A stretch of DNA of 64,000 bases, from the NCBI GenBank assembly GCA_029844215.1, contig CM056724.1:81673093-81737092 (forward strand). Reading direction: 5' to 3'. The translations under genes and the position numbers were made by a program. Below, in pieces: positions 24,585 through 35,171 of this stretch. Source of the stretch: Przewalskia tangutica (Eukaryota; Streptophyta; Magnoliopsida; Solanales; Solanaceae). How positions within the stretch are numbered: position 1 is the first letter of the stretch; each line of letters opens with the position of its first letter. The notes below the pieces were generated by a model. The model made no database searches and was not told the DNA's origin. It saw only the letters and a list, made by a program, of their open reading frames with translations.

Positions 24585-27500
24585 TGTTATACCCGTAGTT
24601 CCGGGTATATAGGTGAGGATATACGTGCGAGATTACGACGTAAATTTTGGAAAGAAAGAAAGACGTGATTTTTCGACGAAAAGTTTCCGTTTTTGTGAAG
24701 AAAAAGGTTCGTTAATGGGAATTGGATTCCTGATTTGGTATTCGGACTTCTTAGAATATTTGAGAATTATGGAATTTTATTTAGGAAATGGTCACGTGGG
24801 CCCACGGTGAAATTTACTGTTTTGTGGGCCCGCTTTGTTTTTGAGATTTTGGCCATTATGGATATTTTGGAAGATGAAATATTTTGGGAGCAGTGAGGGC
24901 GACACGTGTCACCCCCTAGGTGGCTCTTGCCGAAATCCTTGGACAAGTGGCGAGACAAGTGGCCTTGTCTTGCAAGATATTTTAGCTTGGACAAGTGGCT
25001 TGTGGGGCCCACACACACTTGTCCCCAATCTCAACCACACACTTGCCTTCATCCTAACCCTGGCTGGTCTCATATCTACACCCGTAGTTGATGAAAACTC
25101 CCACACTTAACAATTTCAAGACTAGACAAAATACTCTCTCCTTGAACATTGCTTCTCGCCAAGACCTTGTTCTTGAGCAAAGATTTGTCCAACAATTCTT
25201 AAAACTCTTAAGTGTTCTTCCCTAAAGTGTTAGGAAGATTGTGTACCAAGTGTTGGAGAAGATTTCACACCCCTAACCTATTCTTGATGCCTTGGCCGAA
25301 AGTTCCAAGTTTGGAACCCTAAGTGTTCTTCACTTTTTGGAGTTGAATCTTGAAGAGGAGTTGGTTAGGAGCTTCTATGGGTTGCTTGTAGCGGATTGGA
25401 ACGTAAAGATTTGGAGCTAAGACTTGCTTGGAGCGATATTAAGTTCTTGGATAGATTTTGGGCTATTTGAGGTAGTAAATCTTAACCTCTTTGTGATTTG
25501 GTAATTTTTACATATATTATAAGTATATATGGATTATATAATATATGGAGTAAGTTTGGAAGAGTTGGATCTTGTTAACTTGTTAAAAGAAAGGATTGGC
25601 CGTTTGCCATTAAAATGGTAAACGTATCTTACTTGCTTAAGCTAATAACAAAGTAATTATAACTTATATTAAGAATGGAAATATAAGTTGGATGACTAAT
25701 GAGTAAAATTGGACAAAGTTGGCCAAGGACCCCAACTCAAGGACTGTATTTACTTTGGACCGTATTTACTTTGGACTGTATTTACATTGGACTGTATTTA
25801 CATTTACATTGGGAAGATTTTTCAATCGCGTTCGTTTGGGCGTGTGATCCCTTTAATTATTGTATTGTTATGAAGGCGTGATAGTAAACCGCTACACGGC
25901 CGTTGGCGCGTAATCCCCTTCTTTTACTTATTGTTGTTATGGAGGCGTGATAGTAAACCGCGTTACCGTTTGGGCGTGTAATCCCCTTCTTTTTGTTGTT
26001 TAATTATTACGCCTTATATATATATATATATGGTATATATATTACGGTTATTCGCCTTGGTAAAAGATGGAAAAGTGAGTATAAGCGGAAGTCTTTAAAT
26101 TTCCGTAGATTTTGAGGGCTTTTTATTGGTATAAGTCTTCAATGATAAGAAAGGTTTGATAGAGTACTATGACCATTTTAGGAGTGAGTACTACGTGTGG
26201 CGTGATCTACTTGGCTTAGGAGTAGCCGGGTTGAAGTACTTGGAGCGTTTTGCTTATTGTCGATAAATCGTCGCGAGGTATGTGAACCTCTTCCTATCTT
26301 TTCTAGCATGATTGTTGTGAACTATGTAGTACGCAGACGCATACGTGCTAAGTGATTTGGTTGGTTTAAAACATAGGGTGTTATGATAGCTTTATGGGAA
26401 GTTAGTTATAACGACCTTATGTAGTGAAAATGGTTTCTTGATGTTAGAAGTTAAGAGACTTGATCTTATAAGATAAGAGACTTAACTTATTTGTTTTAAT
26501 GTGGATGTTGTGTGAAACCTCATTCGTGAGTAATGAGTACTTGGTTTTTAAAGGGATAATGTTTTACTGATTTCGGAAATCAGAATGTGTATCGACACCA
26601 CCGCAGCGTTAATAAAAGAAAATGTATTGAATAATGATGTGTTGTATTAAAACCAAGAGAAACCTCCATCCGCATGAAGCTAAGATGAGACAAAATGATA
26701 TTACATTTTCTAGGTCATGGCTGCTGTAATAAGAATGTTGTAAACAAGAATAACCTACTCTCACGTAAGACATATATTACTCAATTGTTCTAAAAAGGAA
26801 TTGAGTGATTAAGTTTATGAACTATGAAACCATTTGAAAATGAAGCTTGAGTAATTGAAACTAGGCAAACTGGAATTTAGGAAAAGAATGTCATACTGAT
26901 TTTGAAAAGGAATGTGGGTTGGTCATTCTAATACTACGTATCGGGTGACTTTTATAAAAGTAATGGATCTCTTTTAAAAGAATTTAACGACGTAGTACTT
27001 TAGGTTAAAACCGGATTTTGTCATAAAATGAAAGTACTTTGAGTTGTGTATAACTTGCCTATGCTTGTTGTTGTGAAACTTGCCTATGCTTGTTGTGATA
27101 GCCTTTGTTGTGCAAAGCGTTGTATTTCTGTGTTACCGCGTCTCTCGATGGAGGGTCGGTTGACTGGTTGAGAACTTACTTGGACGCGTCAGGCGACGGA
27201 GAAATTTCACGCAGTGCGTTCTCGCTGATAGTATTATTGCGGTTAATCGCTTTGGATATATCGACACGACGCGTAGCGCACGGGTATGTTTCCATTTTGA
27301 TTATCGCTGGTGATTTCTTTTGGACATACCGACACGATGCGTAGCGCACGCGGGTATCGCGCCCATTTGGAATCTTCTATTGTTTCCCTTTGGACATACC
27401 GACACGATGCGTAGCGCACGTATCGTCCATTTGGAATGTTGTCTTATTGTTTCCTTCGACATACCGACACGATGCGTAGCGCACGTATGCTTCCATTTGG

Positions 27501-28106
27501 ATTCTTTGTCTTGTTGTTATCATATCATAGATCCGCCGGTGAGAAGGTATTCCACGCATGATTGATGTTGGCGTGAGACCGACTTGATATAATCATATAT
27601 TGTGTCTTGTAGTTTGGCTATCATACATGTCTCCTCGCTTTGTATAGATCGTTATGATTTCATTCTGATATTATGATTTCACATACTTGGTACTGTTATC
27701 GACCTCGCCGGGTGCGTTCATGCCGCAGGTAGAGGTACATCGGTCGTGGATCCTCGCTCTTAGGACCACAGTTCAGCGTATTGGGAAGCTCCGTTTCTCC
27801 GGAGACTTATCTTTTGGTATGTGTTTCCCTGAGTTGTAGGTTCTTGTACATTCAGGGGTATGGCGGGGCCCTGTCCCGTCATAGTCGGTGTAAATCTTAG
27901 AGGTCTGTAGTACTGTTGTGGGCAGGGTTGTAAAGGATTAAACTGTTCAGGTTTTATATATATACTGAAGGCAACTGTTTTGGTTGGCCTGTTTATTATT
28001 ATATCTCTTGTTGCATGTCTAAGTTTTTATTTCAGCTGGTTTTTCTCGATGTTGTATCACCAGGGTGCGGGGTAAGGCACGATGAACGCCCCTAACGGGC
28101 GTTACA
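24585..28106 (+). repeat. 3' LTR of E6 (beta type)
   Basis: TGTTATACCCGTAGTTCC to GGGCGTTACA, co-linear with the 5' LTR throughout, including the 68-bp and 70-bp arrays. Differences are mainly one- to four-base indels at GC-rich triplets. Confidence 0.92.
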
Positions 28107-28111
28107 TTCAC
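28107..28111. repeat. Right TSD of E6 (TTCAC)
   Basis: Identical to 18906-18910. The host text then continues as CGATCTGATTCTGG, exactly as at 33656-33669. Confidence 0.95.
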
Positions 28112-28619
28112 GATCTGATTCTGGTCGAACATATCCACGAACTCATACGATGGTTACCTAAACTTGGGCCTAGCACCCTCGTGATCCTACCACCACGACC
28201 ACCTCGAATCGACCCCACTCCGGCCGCGTTGACCCGCGATCCGCCTCAACCCACCCGCTATCGCCCAAACTCTCTCGTTCCCCGATCCGGAACCATCTTA
28301 CTAATTCACGTCATGAAAGCTACCACTTCCATCTCACACTACCCATGGAATTATCCCACAATATATTTCACGCATACCAAGTACTTCGACAAAGACCAAC
28401 CGTACAATCATCCACTCAAGGCGCCTTGCATCCGAGGTCCTAATCATATAAATTCTAAGGCTCACAATTGTCTCGTCTCCAGACTTACCCCTTTTCCAAC
28501 TACCCACGTATTCTAATTCGCACTTAACACAATGTTATCCGCACATAGCACTCCACATGTATCTACCATAACAACATAAACAAGTCTCTTAAGGGCTAAA
28601 GATATCTCCGCAACTACTG
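28112..28619 (-). other. E5 left internal region, gag-downstream spacer
   Basis: Non-coding text homologous to 33656-34190. It includes the GTTGACCCGCGATC and CCCAAACTCTCTCGTTCCC stretches that also occur in E8 and E9. Open frames across it on the plus strand run antisense to the element and are not conserved as protein. Confidence 0.7.
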
Positions 28620-29411
28620 CCTCACTTTCCCTTTGTCGCTCTAATCATAATCCTGCTCGCAGTCGCCTAGCTATAAGGCGATGAACCACCACCGATCCCG
28701 GCGTCGAGTCTCTACATCTGTGCTACCTCTAGTCGGACAAACTCTCACCAAATGGCCCTGTTGGCCGCAAGCATACAAGTTGTCGAAGCAGTACGACACT
28801 CCCCATAATGGAGTCTATTACAATGGCCACAACGAGGTAGGGGTGACCTCATCTGACTAACACCCCCTTCTCCCGAACAACTGAACCCGCCACTGACCCG
28901 GTAGGCTGAGTCATCCCTCTTGTATCCCTCATACTTGGACATCCTCCCATCACATGGCCCTGACGGCCGCAAGTATAACAATATCCCAAACTAGCACGAC
29001 ACCCTGAGGATCATCCTCAGCTCTCTATCCATAGAACTCTGGCGAACTGCAACTCAAGAAATCCCGAAGTCTCAGACTATCGGATCTAGGGTGAATCACT
29101 GGTACTGCTGGAACCACCGGCTCCCGTCCGTCCTCATATCTCGCCACGACCCTAGCTAGTAACTGGGCCATCTCCTTCTAACTCATATCCTCGGCTCCTG
29201 GTCGTGGAACTGGAGGCTCTGGTATCGTGGCCTCAGTAGCTACTGCTACTGCTCTAAACTCTCCTGGGGCTAGCGGTGTCGCAGAACTCCCCGAATGAAG
29301 CGTTGTCTCAGATAATGACTGGGCCCGTGCCCTGGTAACCCTTTGTGCTCTACTTGCATCTCTCTCTGCTGTCTTGCCCTTCTGGGCTTTGGTTGCCTTG
29401 CGTAGAGGCGT
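28620..29411 (-). pseudogene. Truncated gag of the E5 left unit
   Basis: The gag position starts after the primer site, but the usual ATG reads ACG (29411). The N-terminal part and EMAQLLARVVARYED-like text are present up to the EDD codons. The sequence then jumps straight into the zinc-knuckle region, removing the capsid core. The knuckle part (28745-28981) has RCGHCNRLHYGEC. The identical junction appears in the right unit. It cannot make a capsid, so any mobility would need Gag supplied by another copy. Confidence 0.8.
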
Positions 29412-29599
29412 AACGGGTACATAAGAATATGCCAGAGGGAGTCCAACTTATAACACAGCTCTAAGGCACGATCTCAGAGTGAGAAGAATGGAAACCAATC
29501 CTAAATATCCTGTAGCCTCCTGATTATAGATGTGGTGCACAACACACCGATAATCAAGACTCTACTAGACACGGTCTGTAGACACTTTCCGAGGATTAA

Positions 29600-29613
29600 C
29601 TGCTCTGATACCA
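29600..29613 (-). promoter_or_regulatory. Primer-binding site, E5 left unit
   Basis: CTGCTCTGATACCA, which reads TGGTATCAGAGCAG on the minus strand: intact initiator Met-tRNA complement, four bases from the middle LTR. Confidence 0.92.
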
Positions 29614-29839
29614 CTTTTGTCACGACCCGACTACGGGCCCGCGACTGGCGCCTTACCCCGGGCACCCTAGTGATACAACATCAGAGATAATCAGCGGAAA
29701 TTAAAACTTAAACAGGAAACAAGATAAAAGAAAACAAAGCAACCAAAGCGGTTGCCTTTTTGCATATATACAGAAATTTGAACAGTTACATCCTTTACAA
29801 CCCTGCCCACAACAAAGCATGCACTTAAGATTTTACAAC

Positions 29840-30030
29840 AACTATGACGGGACAGGGCCCCGCCATACCCCTGAATGTACAAGAACTTACAAACTCGGGG
29901 AAACCTACCAAAAGATAAGCCTCCGGAGAAACGGAGCTTCCCAATACGCTGAACGGTGATCCTAAGAGTGAGGATCAATAACCGATGTACCTTTACTCGC
30001 AGATGAACGCAGCCGGGCGAGGTCAAGAAT
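29840..30030 (-). promoter_or_regulatory. Conserved structured U5 block (E5 middle LTR)
   Basis: Read on the minus strand, this block recurs in every LTR with a complete 3' half in the window. It has two small hairpins: CTCCGGAGAAACGGAG (29921-29936) and GATCCTAAGAGTGAGGATC (29958-29976). It also has a C/G-rich element ACAGGGCCCCGCCATACCCC (29853-29872). It lies about 250-400 nt upstream of the primer site, in the transcribed leader; a role in packaging or primer annealing is inference only. Confidence 0.5.
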
Positions 30031-30207
30031 GTGTACCAAGTATGTGAAATCAAAATATCAGAATGAAATCATAGTAGTCTATATAAAACATGAGACATAT
30101 ATGATAACCAAACTACAGTACATAACATAAAAGCAGTCATGTCAAAGCAGGGACTCACGCCCTCAAAGTCATCACTCAAATATAACAAAGGGTCTCACGC
30201 CCACAAT

Positions 30208-31012
30208 ATCAATCATGCCCGCATCATGGCCACATACCCCCGGAATTCTCCATCGGTGTAGACATGTCCAGGATGCAATAATGATACCTGGGTAATCAAC
30301 CTCGCCAGACGCCACATGCCGGAATTCTTCATCGGTGCACATGTCCATGTAACAACAATAACAATATATCGTAATCAACCCCGCCGCATGGCCACATGCC
30401 CGACTCGTGACGGTGCGCATATGTCCATGTAACAACAATAACAATATATCGTAATCAACCTCGCCGCGTACATGCCCCGAATGCGTGACGCGCACATGTC
30501 CATGTAACAACAATAACAATATATCGTAATCAACCCCGCCGCATGGCCACATGCCCCCGGAATTCTGCATCGGTGCATCCATGTCCATGTAACAACAAGA
30601 ACAATATACCTGGTGATTAACCCGCCGCATGGCCGCATGCCTCGAATTCGCAGACGGTGCGTATATGTCCATGTAACAACAATAACAATATACCGTGATT
30701 AACCCGCCAGACGCCGCATGCTCTAATTCGTGACGGCAGACATGTCCATGTAACAACAATAACAATATACCGGTGATTAACCCGCCGCATGGCCGCATAC
30801 CCCTAATTATACATCGGTGCATATGTCCATGTAACAACAATAACAATATACCGGTGATTAACCCGCGCGATGGCCGCGTGCCCTAATTCAGACGGCAGAC
30901 ATATCCATGTAACAACAATAACAATATACCGGTGATTAACCCGCCGCATGGCCGCGATGCCGAATTTCAGACGGTGCATATGTCCATGTAACAACAATAA
31001 CAATATACCGCC
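30208..31012 (-). repeat. 86-bp tandem array in the E5 middle LTR
   Basis: About ten units. Unit lengths differ by deletions in the CCGCATGGCCGCATGC half, while the AACAACAATAACAATAT half is stable. It is bounded on the right by CCTCCATCGAGACG (31010-31023). A long open frame on the minus strand runs through it but follows the repeat, not a protein family. Confidence 0.88.
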
Positions 31013-33216
31013 TCCATCGAGACGCCAGAGCATAGAATACAACTTTTACACAACAAGGCTATCACAAGCAAGCACAAGCAAATTACCATACTTCAATTCT
31101 CTTACAAATATCCATTTTTTCACAAGAAGTCACCCGATACCAACACTGTAGTATCCAAAGCAGAGTAACTATTATTGTAAGTAAAACAAAATAATTTCCC
31201 TTTTTAAATACAAGTAACACCCTTCTTTTCCAAAAGTTCAAGTTTGCCTAATTTCAAATACTCAAGTCTCTTATTTTCGAAAGGTTTCGTAGTTCATAGT
31301 CTTAATCCCTTAATAACATAATTCTCTTTTAAAACAATTTGAGTAACATATGTCTTATGTGTGAGTAGGTTATTCTTGTTTATATCAATCTTATTAAAGC
31401 AGTCATGATCTAGAAAATGTAATACAATTTTGTCTTATCTTAGCTTCTATGTAGATGGAGGTTTATACTGGTTTGAATAATATTACTTAGTCAATACATT
31501 TTCCTTTATTAACGCTGCAGTGGTTTGTTCGATACTTGTTCTCATTTCCGAAATCAATATAACATTATTCCTTTTAAAACCCAATTATCCATTTCTCATT
31601 AAAGCGGTTTCACAACTTTTTAACACAACCCAAGTCCTTATTATTTCACATCAAGTCTTTTATCTTTTTTAAAAACCACAAACCATTTCTGTGCCCACAT
31701 AAAGTTGTTATAACAAACTTCCCATAAAGCCGTTATAACACTTTATGTTTTAAATCAACCAAATTCATTTAACTCATGTACGTCTACCGTACTACATAGT
31801 TCACAACATATCATGCTAGAAAAGATAGGAAGAGGTTCACATACCTCGCGACGATTATCGACAATTAGCAAAACGCCCAAAGCATCAGAACTCGCTAGCC
31901 CTTTCCACCCTCCAAGTAGAATACGCCACTCGTAGTACTTCCACCTATAATGGCCATAAAACGCCTATTAACTTCTAGTTCTCTTCAGAGAACATTTCTA
32001 AATACAAGGTTCCATATTCTACGAAAATTCGGCAAAGACCTCCCCGCAACCACAAAAATCTCCTCCTCTAACAAGGCCTCTACTAAGCCAACAACTCCAA
32101 AGGGGGGTTACATCGCCTAACCTGGACGTGTACAACATCGCCCCACAATAATACTACAAGTCTCATCAGAATACACCAATGTAAATACTGATTCAATTCT
32201 TTTCAATCATCCTTCCAATATATATTATACTCAATTCTAAGCTACTACAACATGTAATATCCAATTACAATAGAGGGACATAGATCATTACCTCGATAAG
32301 CCCAAAATTATCCAAGATTATAAGTCGATCCTGAGCAACTCTTAGTTCCAATTCCTTATGCTCCAACCCGCTCCGAGCAACCCTTAGAAGTTTCTAAACC
32401 CCTTCTCGTCAAGATCCAACTCCCAAAAGTGAAGAACACTTAGGCTCAAACTATGGCAAGTTTCGGCCAAGGTAAGGTTTCTAGGCTAGGGGTGTGAAAT
32501 ATTTTCCAACTCTTGGTACACAATCTTCCTAACACTCTAAGGAAGAACACTTAAAACTTTAAGAATTTTTGGACAACTTTAGCTCCACAAATCAGCCCAA
32601 GGCCGAGAGCACCTAGAAGGGAGGGAGTAATTTTTCAAGCTTTGGAAATAACTAAGTGTGGAATGAATAAGTCTTGCAAGCTTAAGGGTCTATTTATAGA
32701 TAAATCAATGGCCAAGATCAAGGAAAGTGTATGGTGAAGATTGGGTCCAAGTGTGTGGGTAATTTGCTAACCAAATGTCCACCACAAAAATGGGACAAGT
32801 GGCTTGCCACTTGTCCCCCAAAAAAAACGTCCAAGTGTCCATGTGGTCCCCCTAATTTTCGGCCAATGAGCCACATGGGGGTGCCATGTGTCGCCTCTAC
32901 TGGCCCAAAATATTTCATATTCCGAAAATATCCGTAATGCCAAAAATTCGAAAATAAAGTGGGCCCCACAAACCGTAAATTCCTCCCGTGGGCCCCACGT
33001 GACCAATTCCGGAAATAAAATTCCATAATTCTCAAAAATTCCAAAAAGTCCGAATACCAAATCTGGGAATCCAATTCCCTTTAACGAACATTTTTCCTTC
33101 ACAAAATCCGGAATCTTTTCCGTCGAAAAATCACATCTTTCTTCCTTTCCAATTTTTGTGTCGTATTCTCGTACGTACGTCCTCACATACATACCCTGGA
33201 ACTACGGGGTGTAACA

Positions 33217-33253
33217 TTCTTCCCCCCTTAGAAACATTCGTCCCGAATGTTCC
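33217..33253 (-). promoter_or_regulatory. Polypurine tract and stem-loop, E5 right unit
   Basis: TTCTTCCCCCCTTA (33217-33230, PPT on the minus strand) abuts the middle LTR, followed by the inverted repeat GAAACATTCG TCC CGAATGTTCC (33231-33253). Confidence 0.87.
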
Positions 33254-34199
33254 TTCTAAGTCTCAAAACATACATGCGCCGGTATAGCCTTCACTACTAT
33301 ACTTACGAAACCAATTATGCCACCAATGGCCATAATATAACATACGCGAAAAACTCCAATCCAAGCCAACGAGGAATCACCTCTAACGTGTATATCATCA
33401 CCATAAGCTCCTACCCAAGGTCTAAAGGATACTCCCTTCGCATCTTCACTTCACAACAAAATGATCTCTTTTATTTTGTTAACCCACGTTCACTTCTTTC
33501 TTTACTTGTCGTACCCTTCTCGTACACCCGAACTCACTCTAGTACACGTTCTATACTCCAGTCATCGCTTCAGTTTCCAAAACCTTGGAGTCACTACCTC
33601 CAAACTTGGTCATCTTACTAACCTCAAATTCCTATAAGTCCATTCCCGGCCTTCACGATCTGATTCTGGTCGAACATATCCACGAACTCATACGATGGTT
33701 ACCTAAACTTGGGCCTAGCACCCTCGTGATCCTACCACCTCGAACTGACCCCACCTCACTCCGGGCTGCGGGTTGACCCGCGATCTGGCCTCAACCCGAC
33801 CCGCTATCGCCCAAACTCTCTCGTTCCCCGATCCGGAACAATCTTACTAATTCACGTCATGAAAGCTACCACTTCCATCTCACACTACCCATTGAATTAT
33901 CCCACAATATATTTCACGCATACCAAGTACTTCGACAAAGACCAACCGTAAAATCATCCACTCAAGGCGGCCTTGCATCCGAGGTCCTAACTGTTATAAA
34001 TTCTAAGGCTCACAATTGTCTCGTCTCCAGACTTACCCCTTTTCCAACTACCCACGTTTTCTAATTCGCACTTAACACAATGCTATCCGCACATAGCACT
34101 CCACATGTATCTACCATAACAACATAAACAAGTCTCTTAAGGGCTAAAGATATCTCCGCAACTACTGCCTCACTTTCCCTTTGTCGCTCTAATCATAAT
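33254..34199 (-). other. E5 right internal region, pol-tail relic and spacer
   Basis: Non-coding apart from an 18-codon relic of the integrase C-terminus near 33565-33620 (minus; ends LETEAMTGV then a stop). It contains the unoccupied E6 target (about 33650-33668). The relic shows that the unit arose by deletion of protease, RT, RNase H and most of integrase from a pol-bearing ancestor. Confidence 0.6.
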
Positions 34200-34965
34200 C
34201 CTGCCCTGCAGGTCGCCTAGCTATACAAGGCGATGAACCAGTCACCGATCCCGAAGGATGAGTCTCTAAATCTGTGCTACCTCTGGTCGGACAAACTCTC
34301 ACCAAATGGCCCTGTTGGCCGCAAGCATACAAGTTGTCGAAGCAATACGACACTCCCCATAATGGAGTCTATTACAATGGCCACAACGAGGTAGGGGTGA
34401 CCTTATCTGACTAACACCCCCTTCTCCCGAACACTTGAACCCGCCACTGACCCGGTAGGCTGGGTCATCCCTCTTGTATCCCTCATACTTGGACATCCTC
34501 CCATCACATGGCCCTGACGGCCGCAAGTATAACAATATCCCAAACTAGCACGACACCCTGAGGATCATCCTCAGCTCTCTATCTATTGAACTCTGGCGAA
34601 CTGCAACTCAAGAAATCCCGAAGTCTCAGACTATCGGATTTAGGGTGAATCACTGGTACTGCTGGAACCACCGGCTCCCGTCCGTCCTCATATCTCGCCA
34701 CGACCCTAGCTAGTAACTGGGCCATCTCCTTCTAACTCATATCCTCGGCTCCTGGTCGTGGAACTGGAGGCTCTGGTATCGTGGCCTCAGTAGCTACTGC
34801 TACTGCTCTAAACTCTCCTGGGGCTAGCGGTGTCGCAGAACTCCCCGAATGAAGCGTTGTCTCAGATAATGACTGGGCCCGTGCCCTGGTAACCCTTTGT
34901 GCTCTACTCGCAGCTCTCTCTGCTGCCTTGCCCTTCTGGGCTCTGGTTGCCTTGCGTAGAGGCGT
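34200..34965 (-). pseudogene. Truncated gag of the E5 right unit
   Basis: Near-duplicate of the left-unit gag: start codon replaced by ACG (34965), N-terminal TRAQKGKAAERAASRAQRV-like text, a stop before the MAQLLARVVARYED part, then the capsid deletion junction at about 34545 and the knuckle RCGHCNRLHYGEC (within 34299-34535). Sharing both the lost start and the deletion with 28620-29411 means the two units come from one parent. Confidence 0.8.
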
Positions 34966-35153
34966 AACGGGTACATAAGAATATGCCAGAGGGAGTCCAA
35001 CTTATAACACAACTCTAAGGCACGATCTCAGAGTGAGAAGAATGGAAACCAATCCTAAATATCCTGTAGCCTCCTGATTATAGATGTGGTGCACAACACA
35101 CCGATAATCAAGACTCTACTAGACACGGTCTGTAGACACTTTCCGAGGATTAA

Positions 35154-35167
35154 CTGCTCTGATACCA
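35154..35167 (-). promoter_or_regulatory. Primer-binding site, E5 right unit
   Basis: CTGCTCTGATACCA, intact on the minus strand, four bases from the right LTR. Confidence 0.92.
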
Positions 35168-35171
35168 CTTT

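Larger units (their letters stand above)
18911..28106 (+). mobile_element. E6: complete gag-only element with 3.5-kb LTRs (TR-GAG-like)
   Basis: All structural parts are visible on the plus strand: 5' LTR 18911-22443 (3533 bp), primer site 22448-22459, broken gag 22648-23873, non-coding stretch, PPT 24574-24584, 3' LTR 24585-28106 (3522 bp), and a perfect 5-bp TSD. The internal region is only about 2.1 kb and has no protease, RT, RNase H or integrase, so LTRs make up about 77% of the element. The two LTRs are nearly identical by eye, indicating a recent insertion. It fits the class described as terminal-repeat retrotransposons with a GAG domain, which must borrow pol from relatives. Confidence 0.93.
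29618..33216 (-). repeat. Middle LTR of E5 (3599 bp)
   Basis: Uninterrupted beta LTR, TGTCACGACCCGACTACG to CTACGGGGTGTAACA. It serves as 5' LTR of the left unit and 3' LTR of the right unit: a primer site lies on its left and a PPT on its right. It preserves the unoccupied site of S1 (GGGTAATCAACC near 30290-30301). U3 palindrome variant at 32877-32896; TATTTATA near 32690. Confidence 0.9.

Noticed and set aside
18911..28106. E6 considered as an autonomous retrotransposon
   Set aside because: No protease, RT, RNase H or integrase motif in any frame of the 2.1-kb internal region.
28082..28516. 144-codon plus-strand open frame
   Set aside because: It begins in the last bases of the E6 LTR and crosses the insertion junction into E5 spacer, antisense to E5; the equivalent region at 33660 is not open in the same way.
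30172..30846. 224-codon open frame on the element sense strand of the E5 middle LTR
   Set aside because: It runs through the 86-bp tandem array; repeated HGHMHR-like words follow the DNA repeat, the frame changes between units, and the left and right LTRs do not keep it open.
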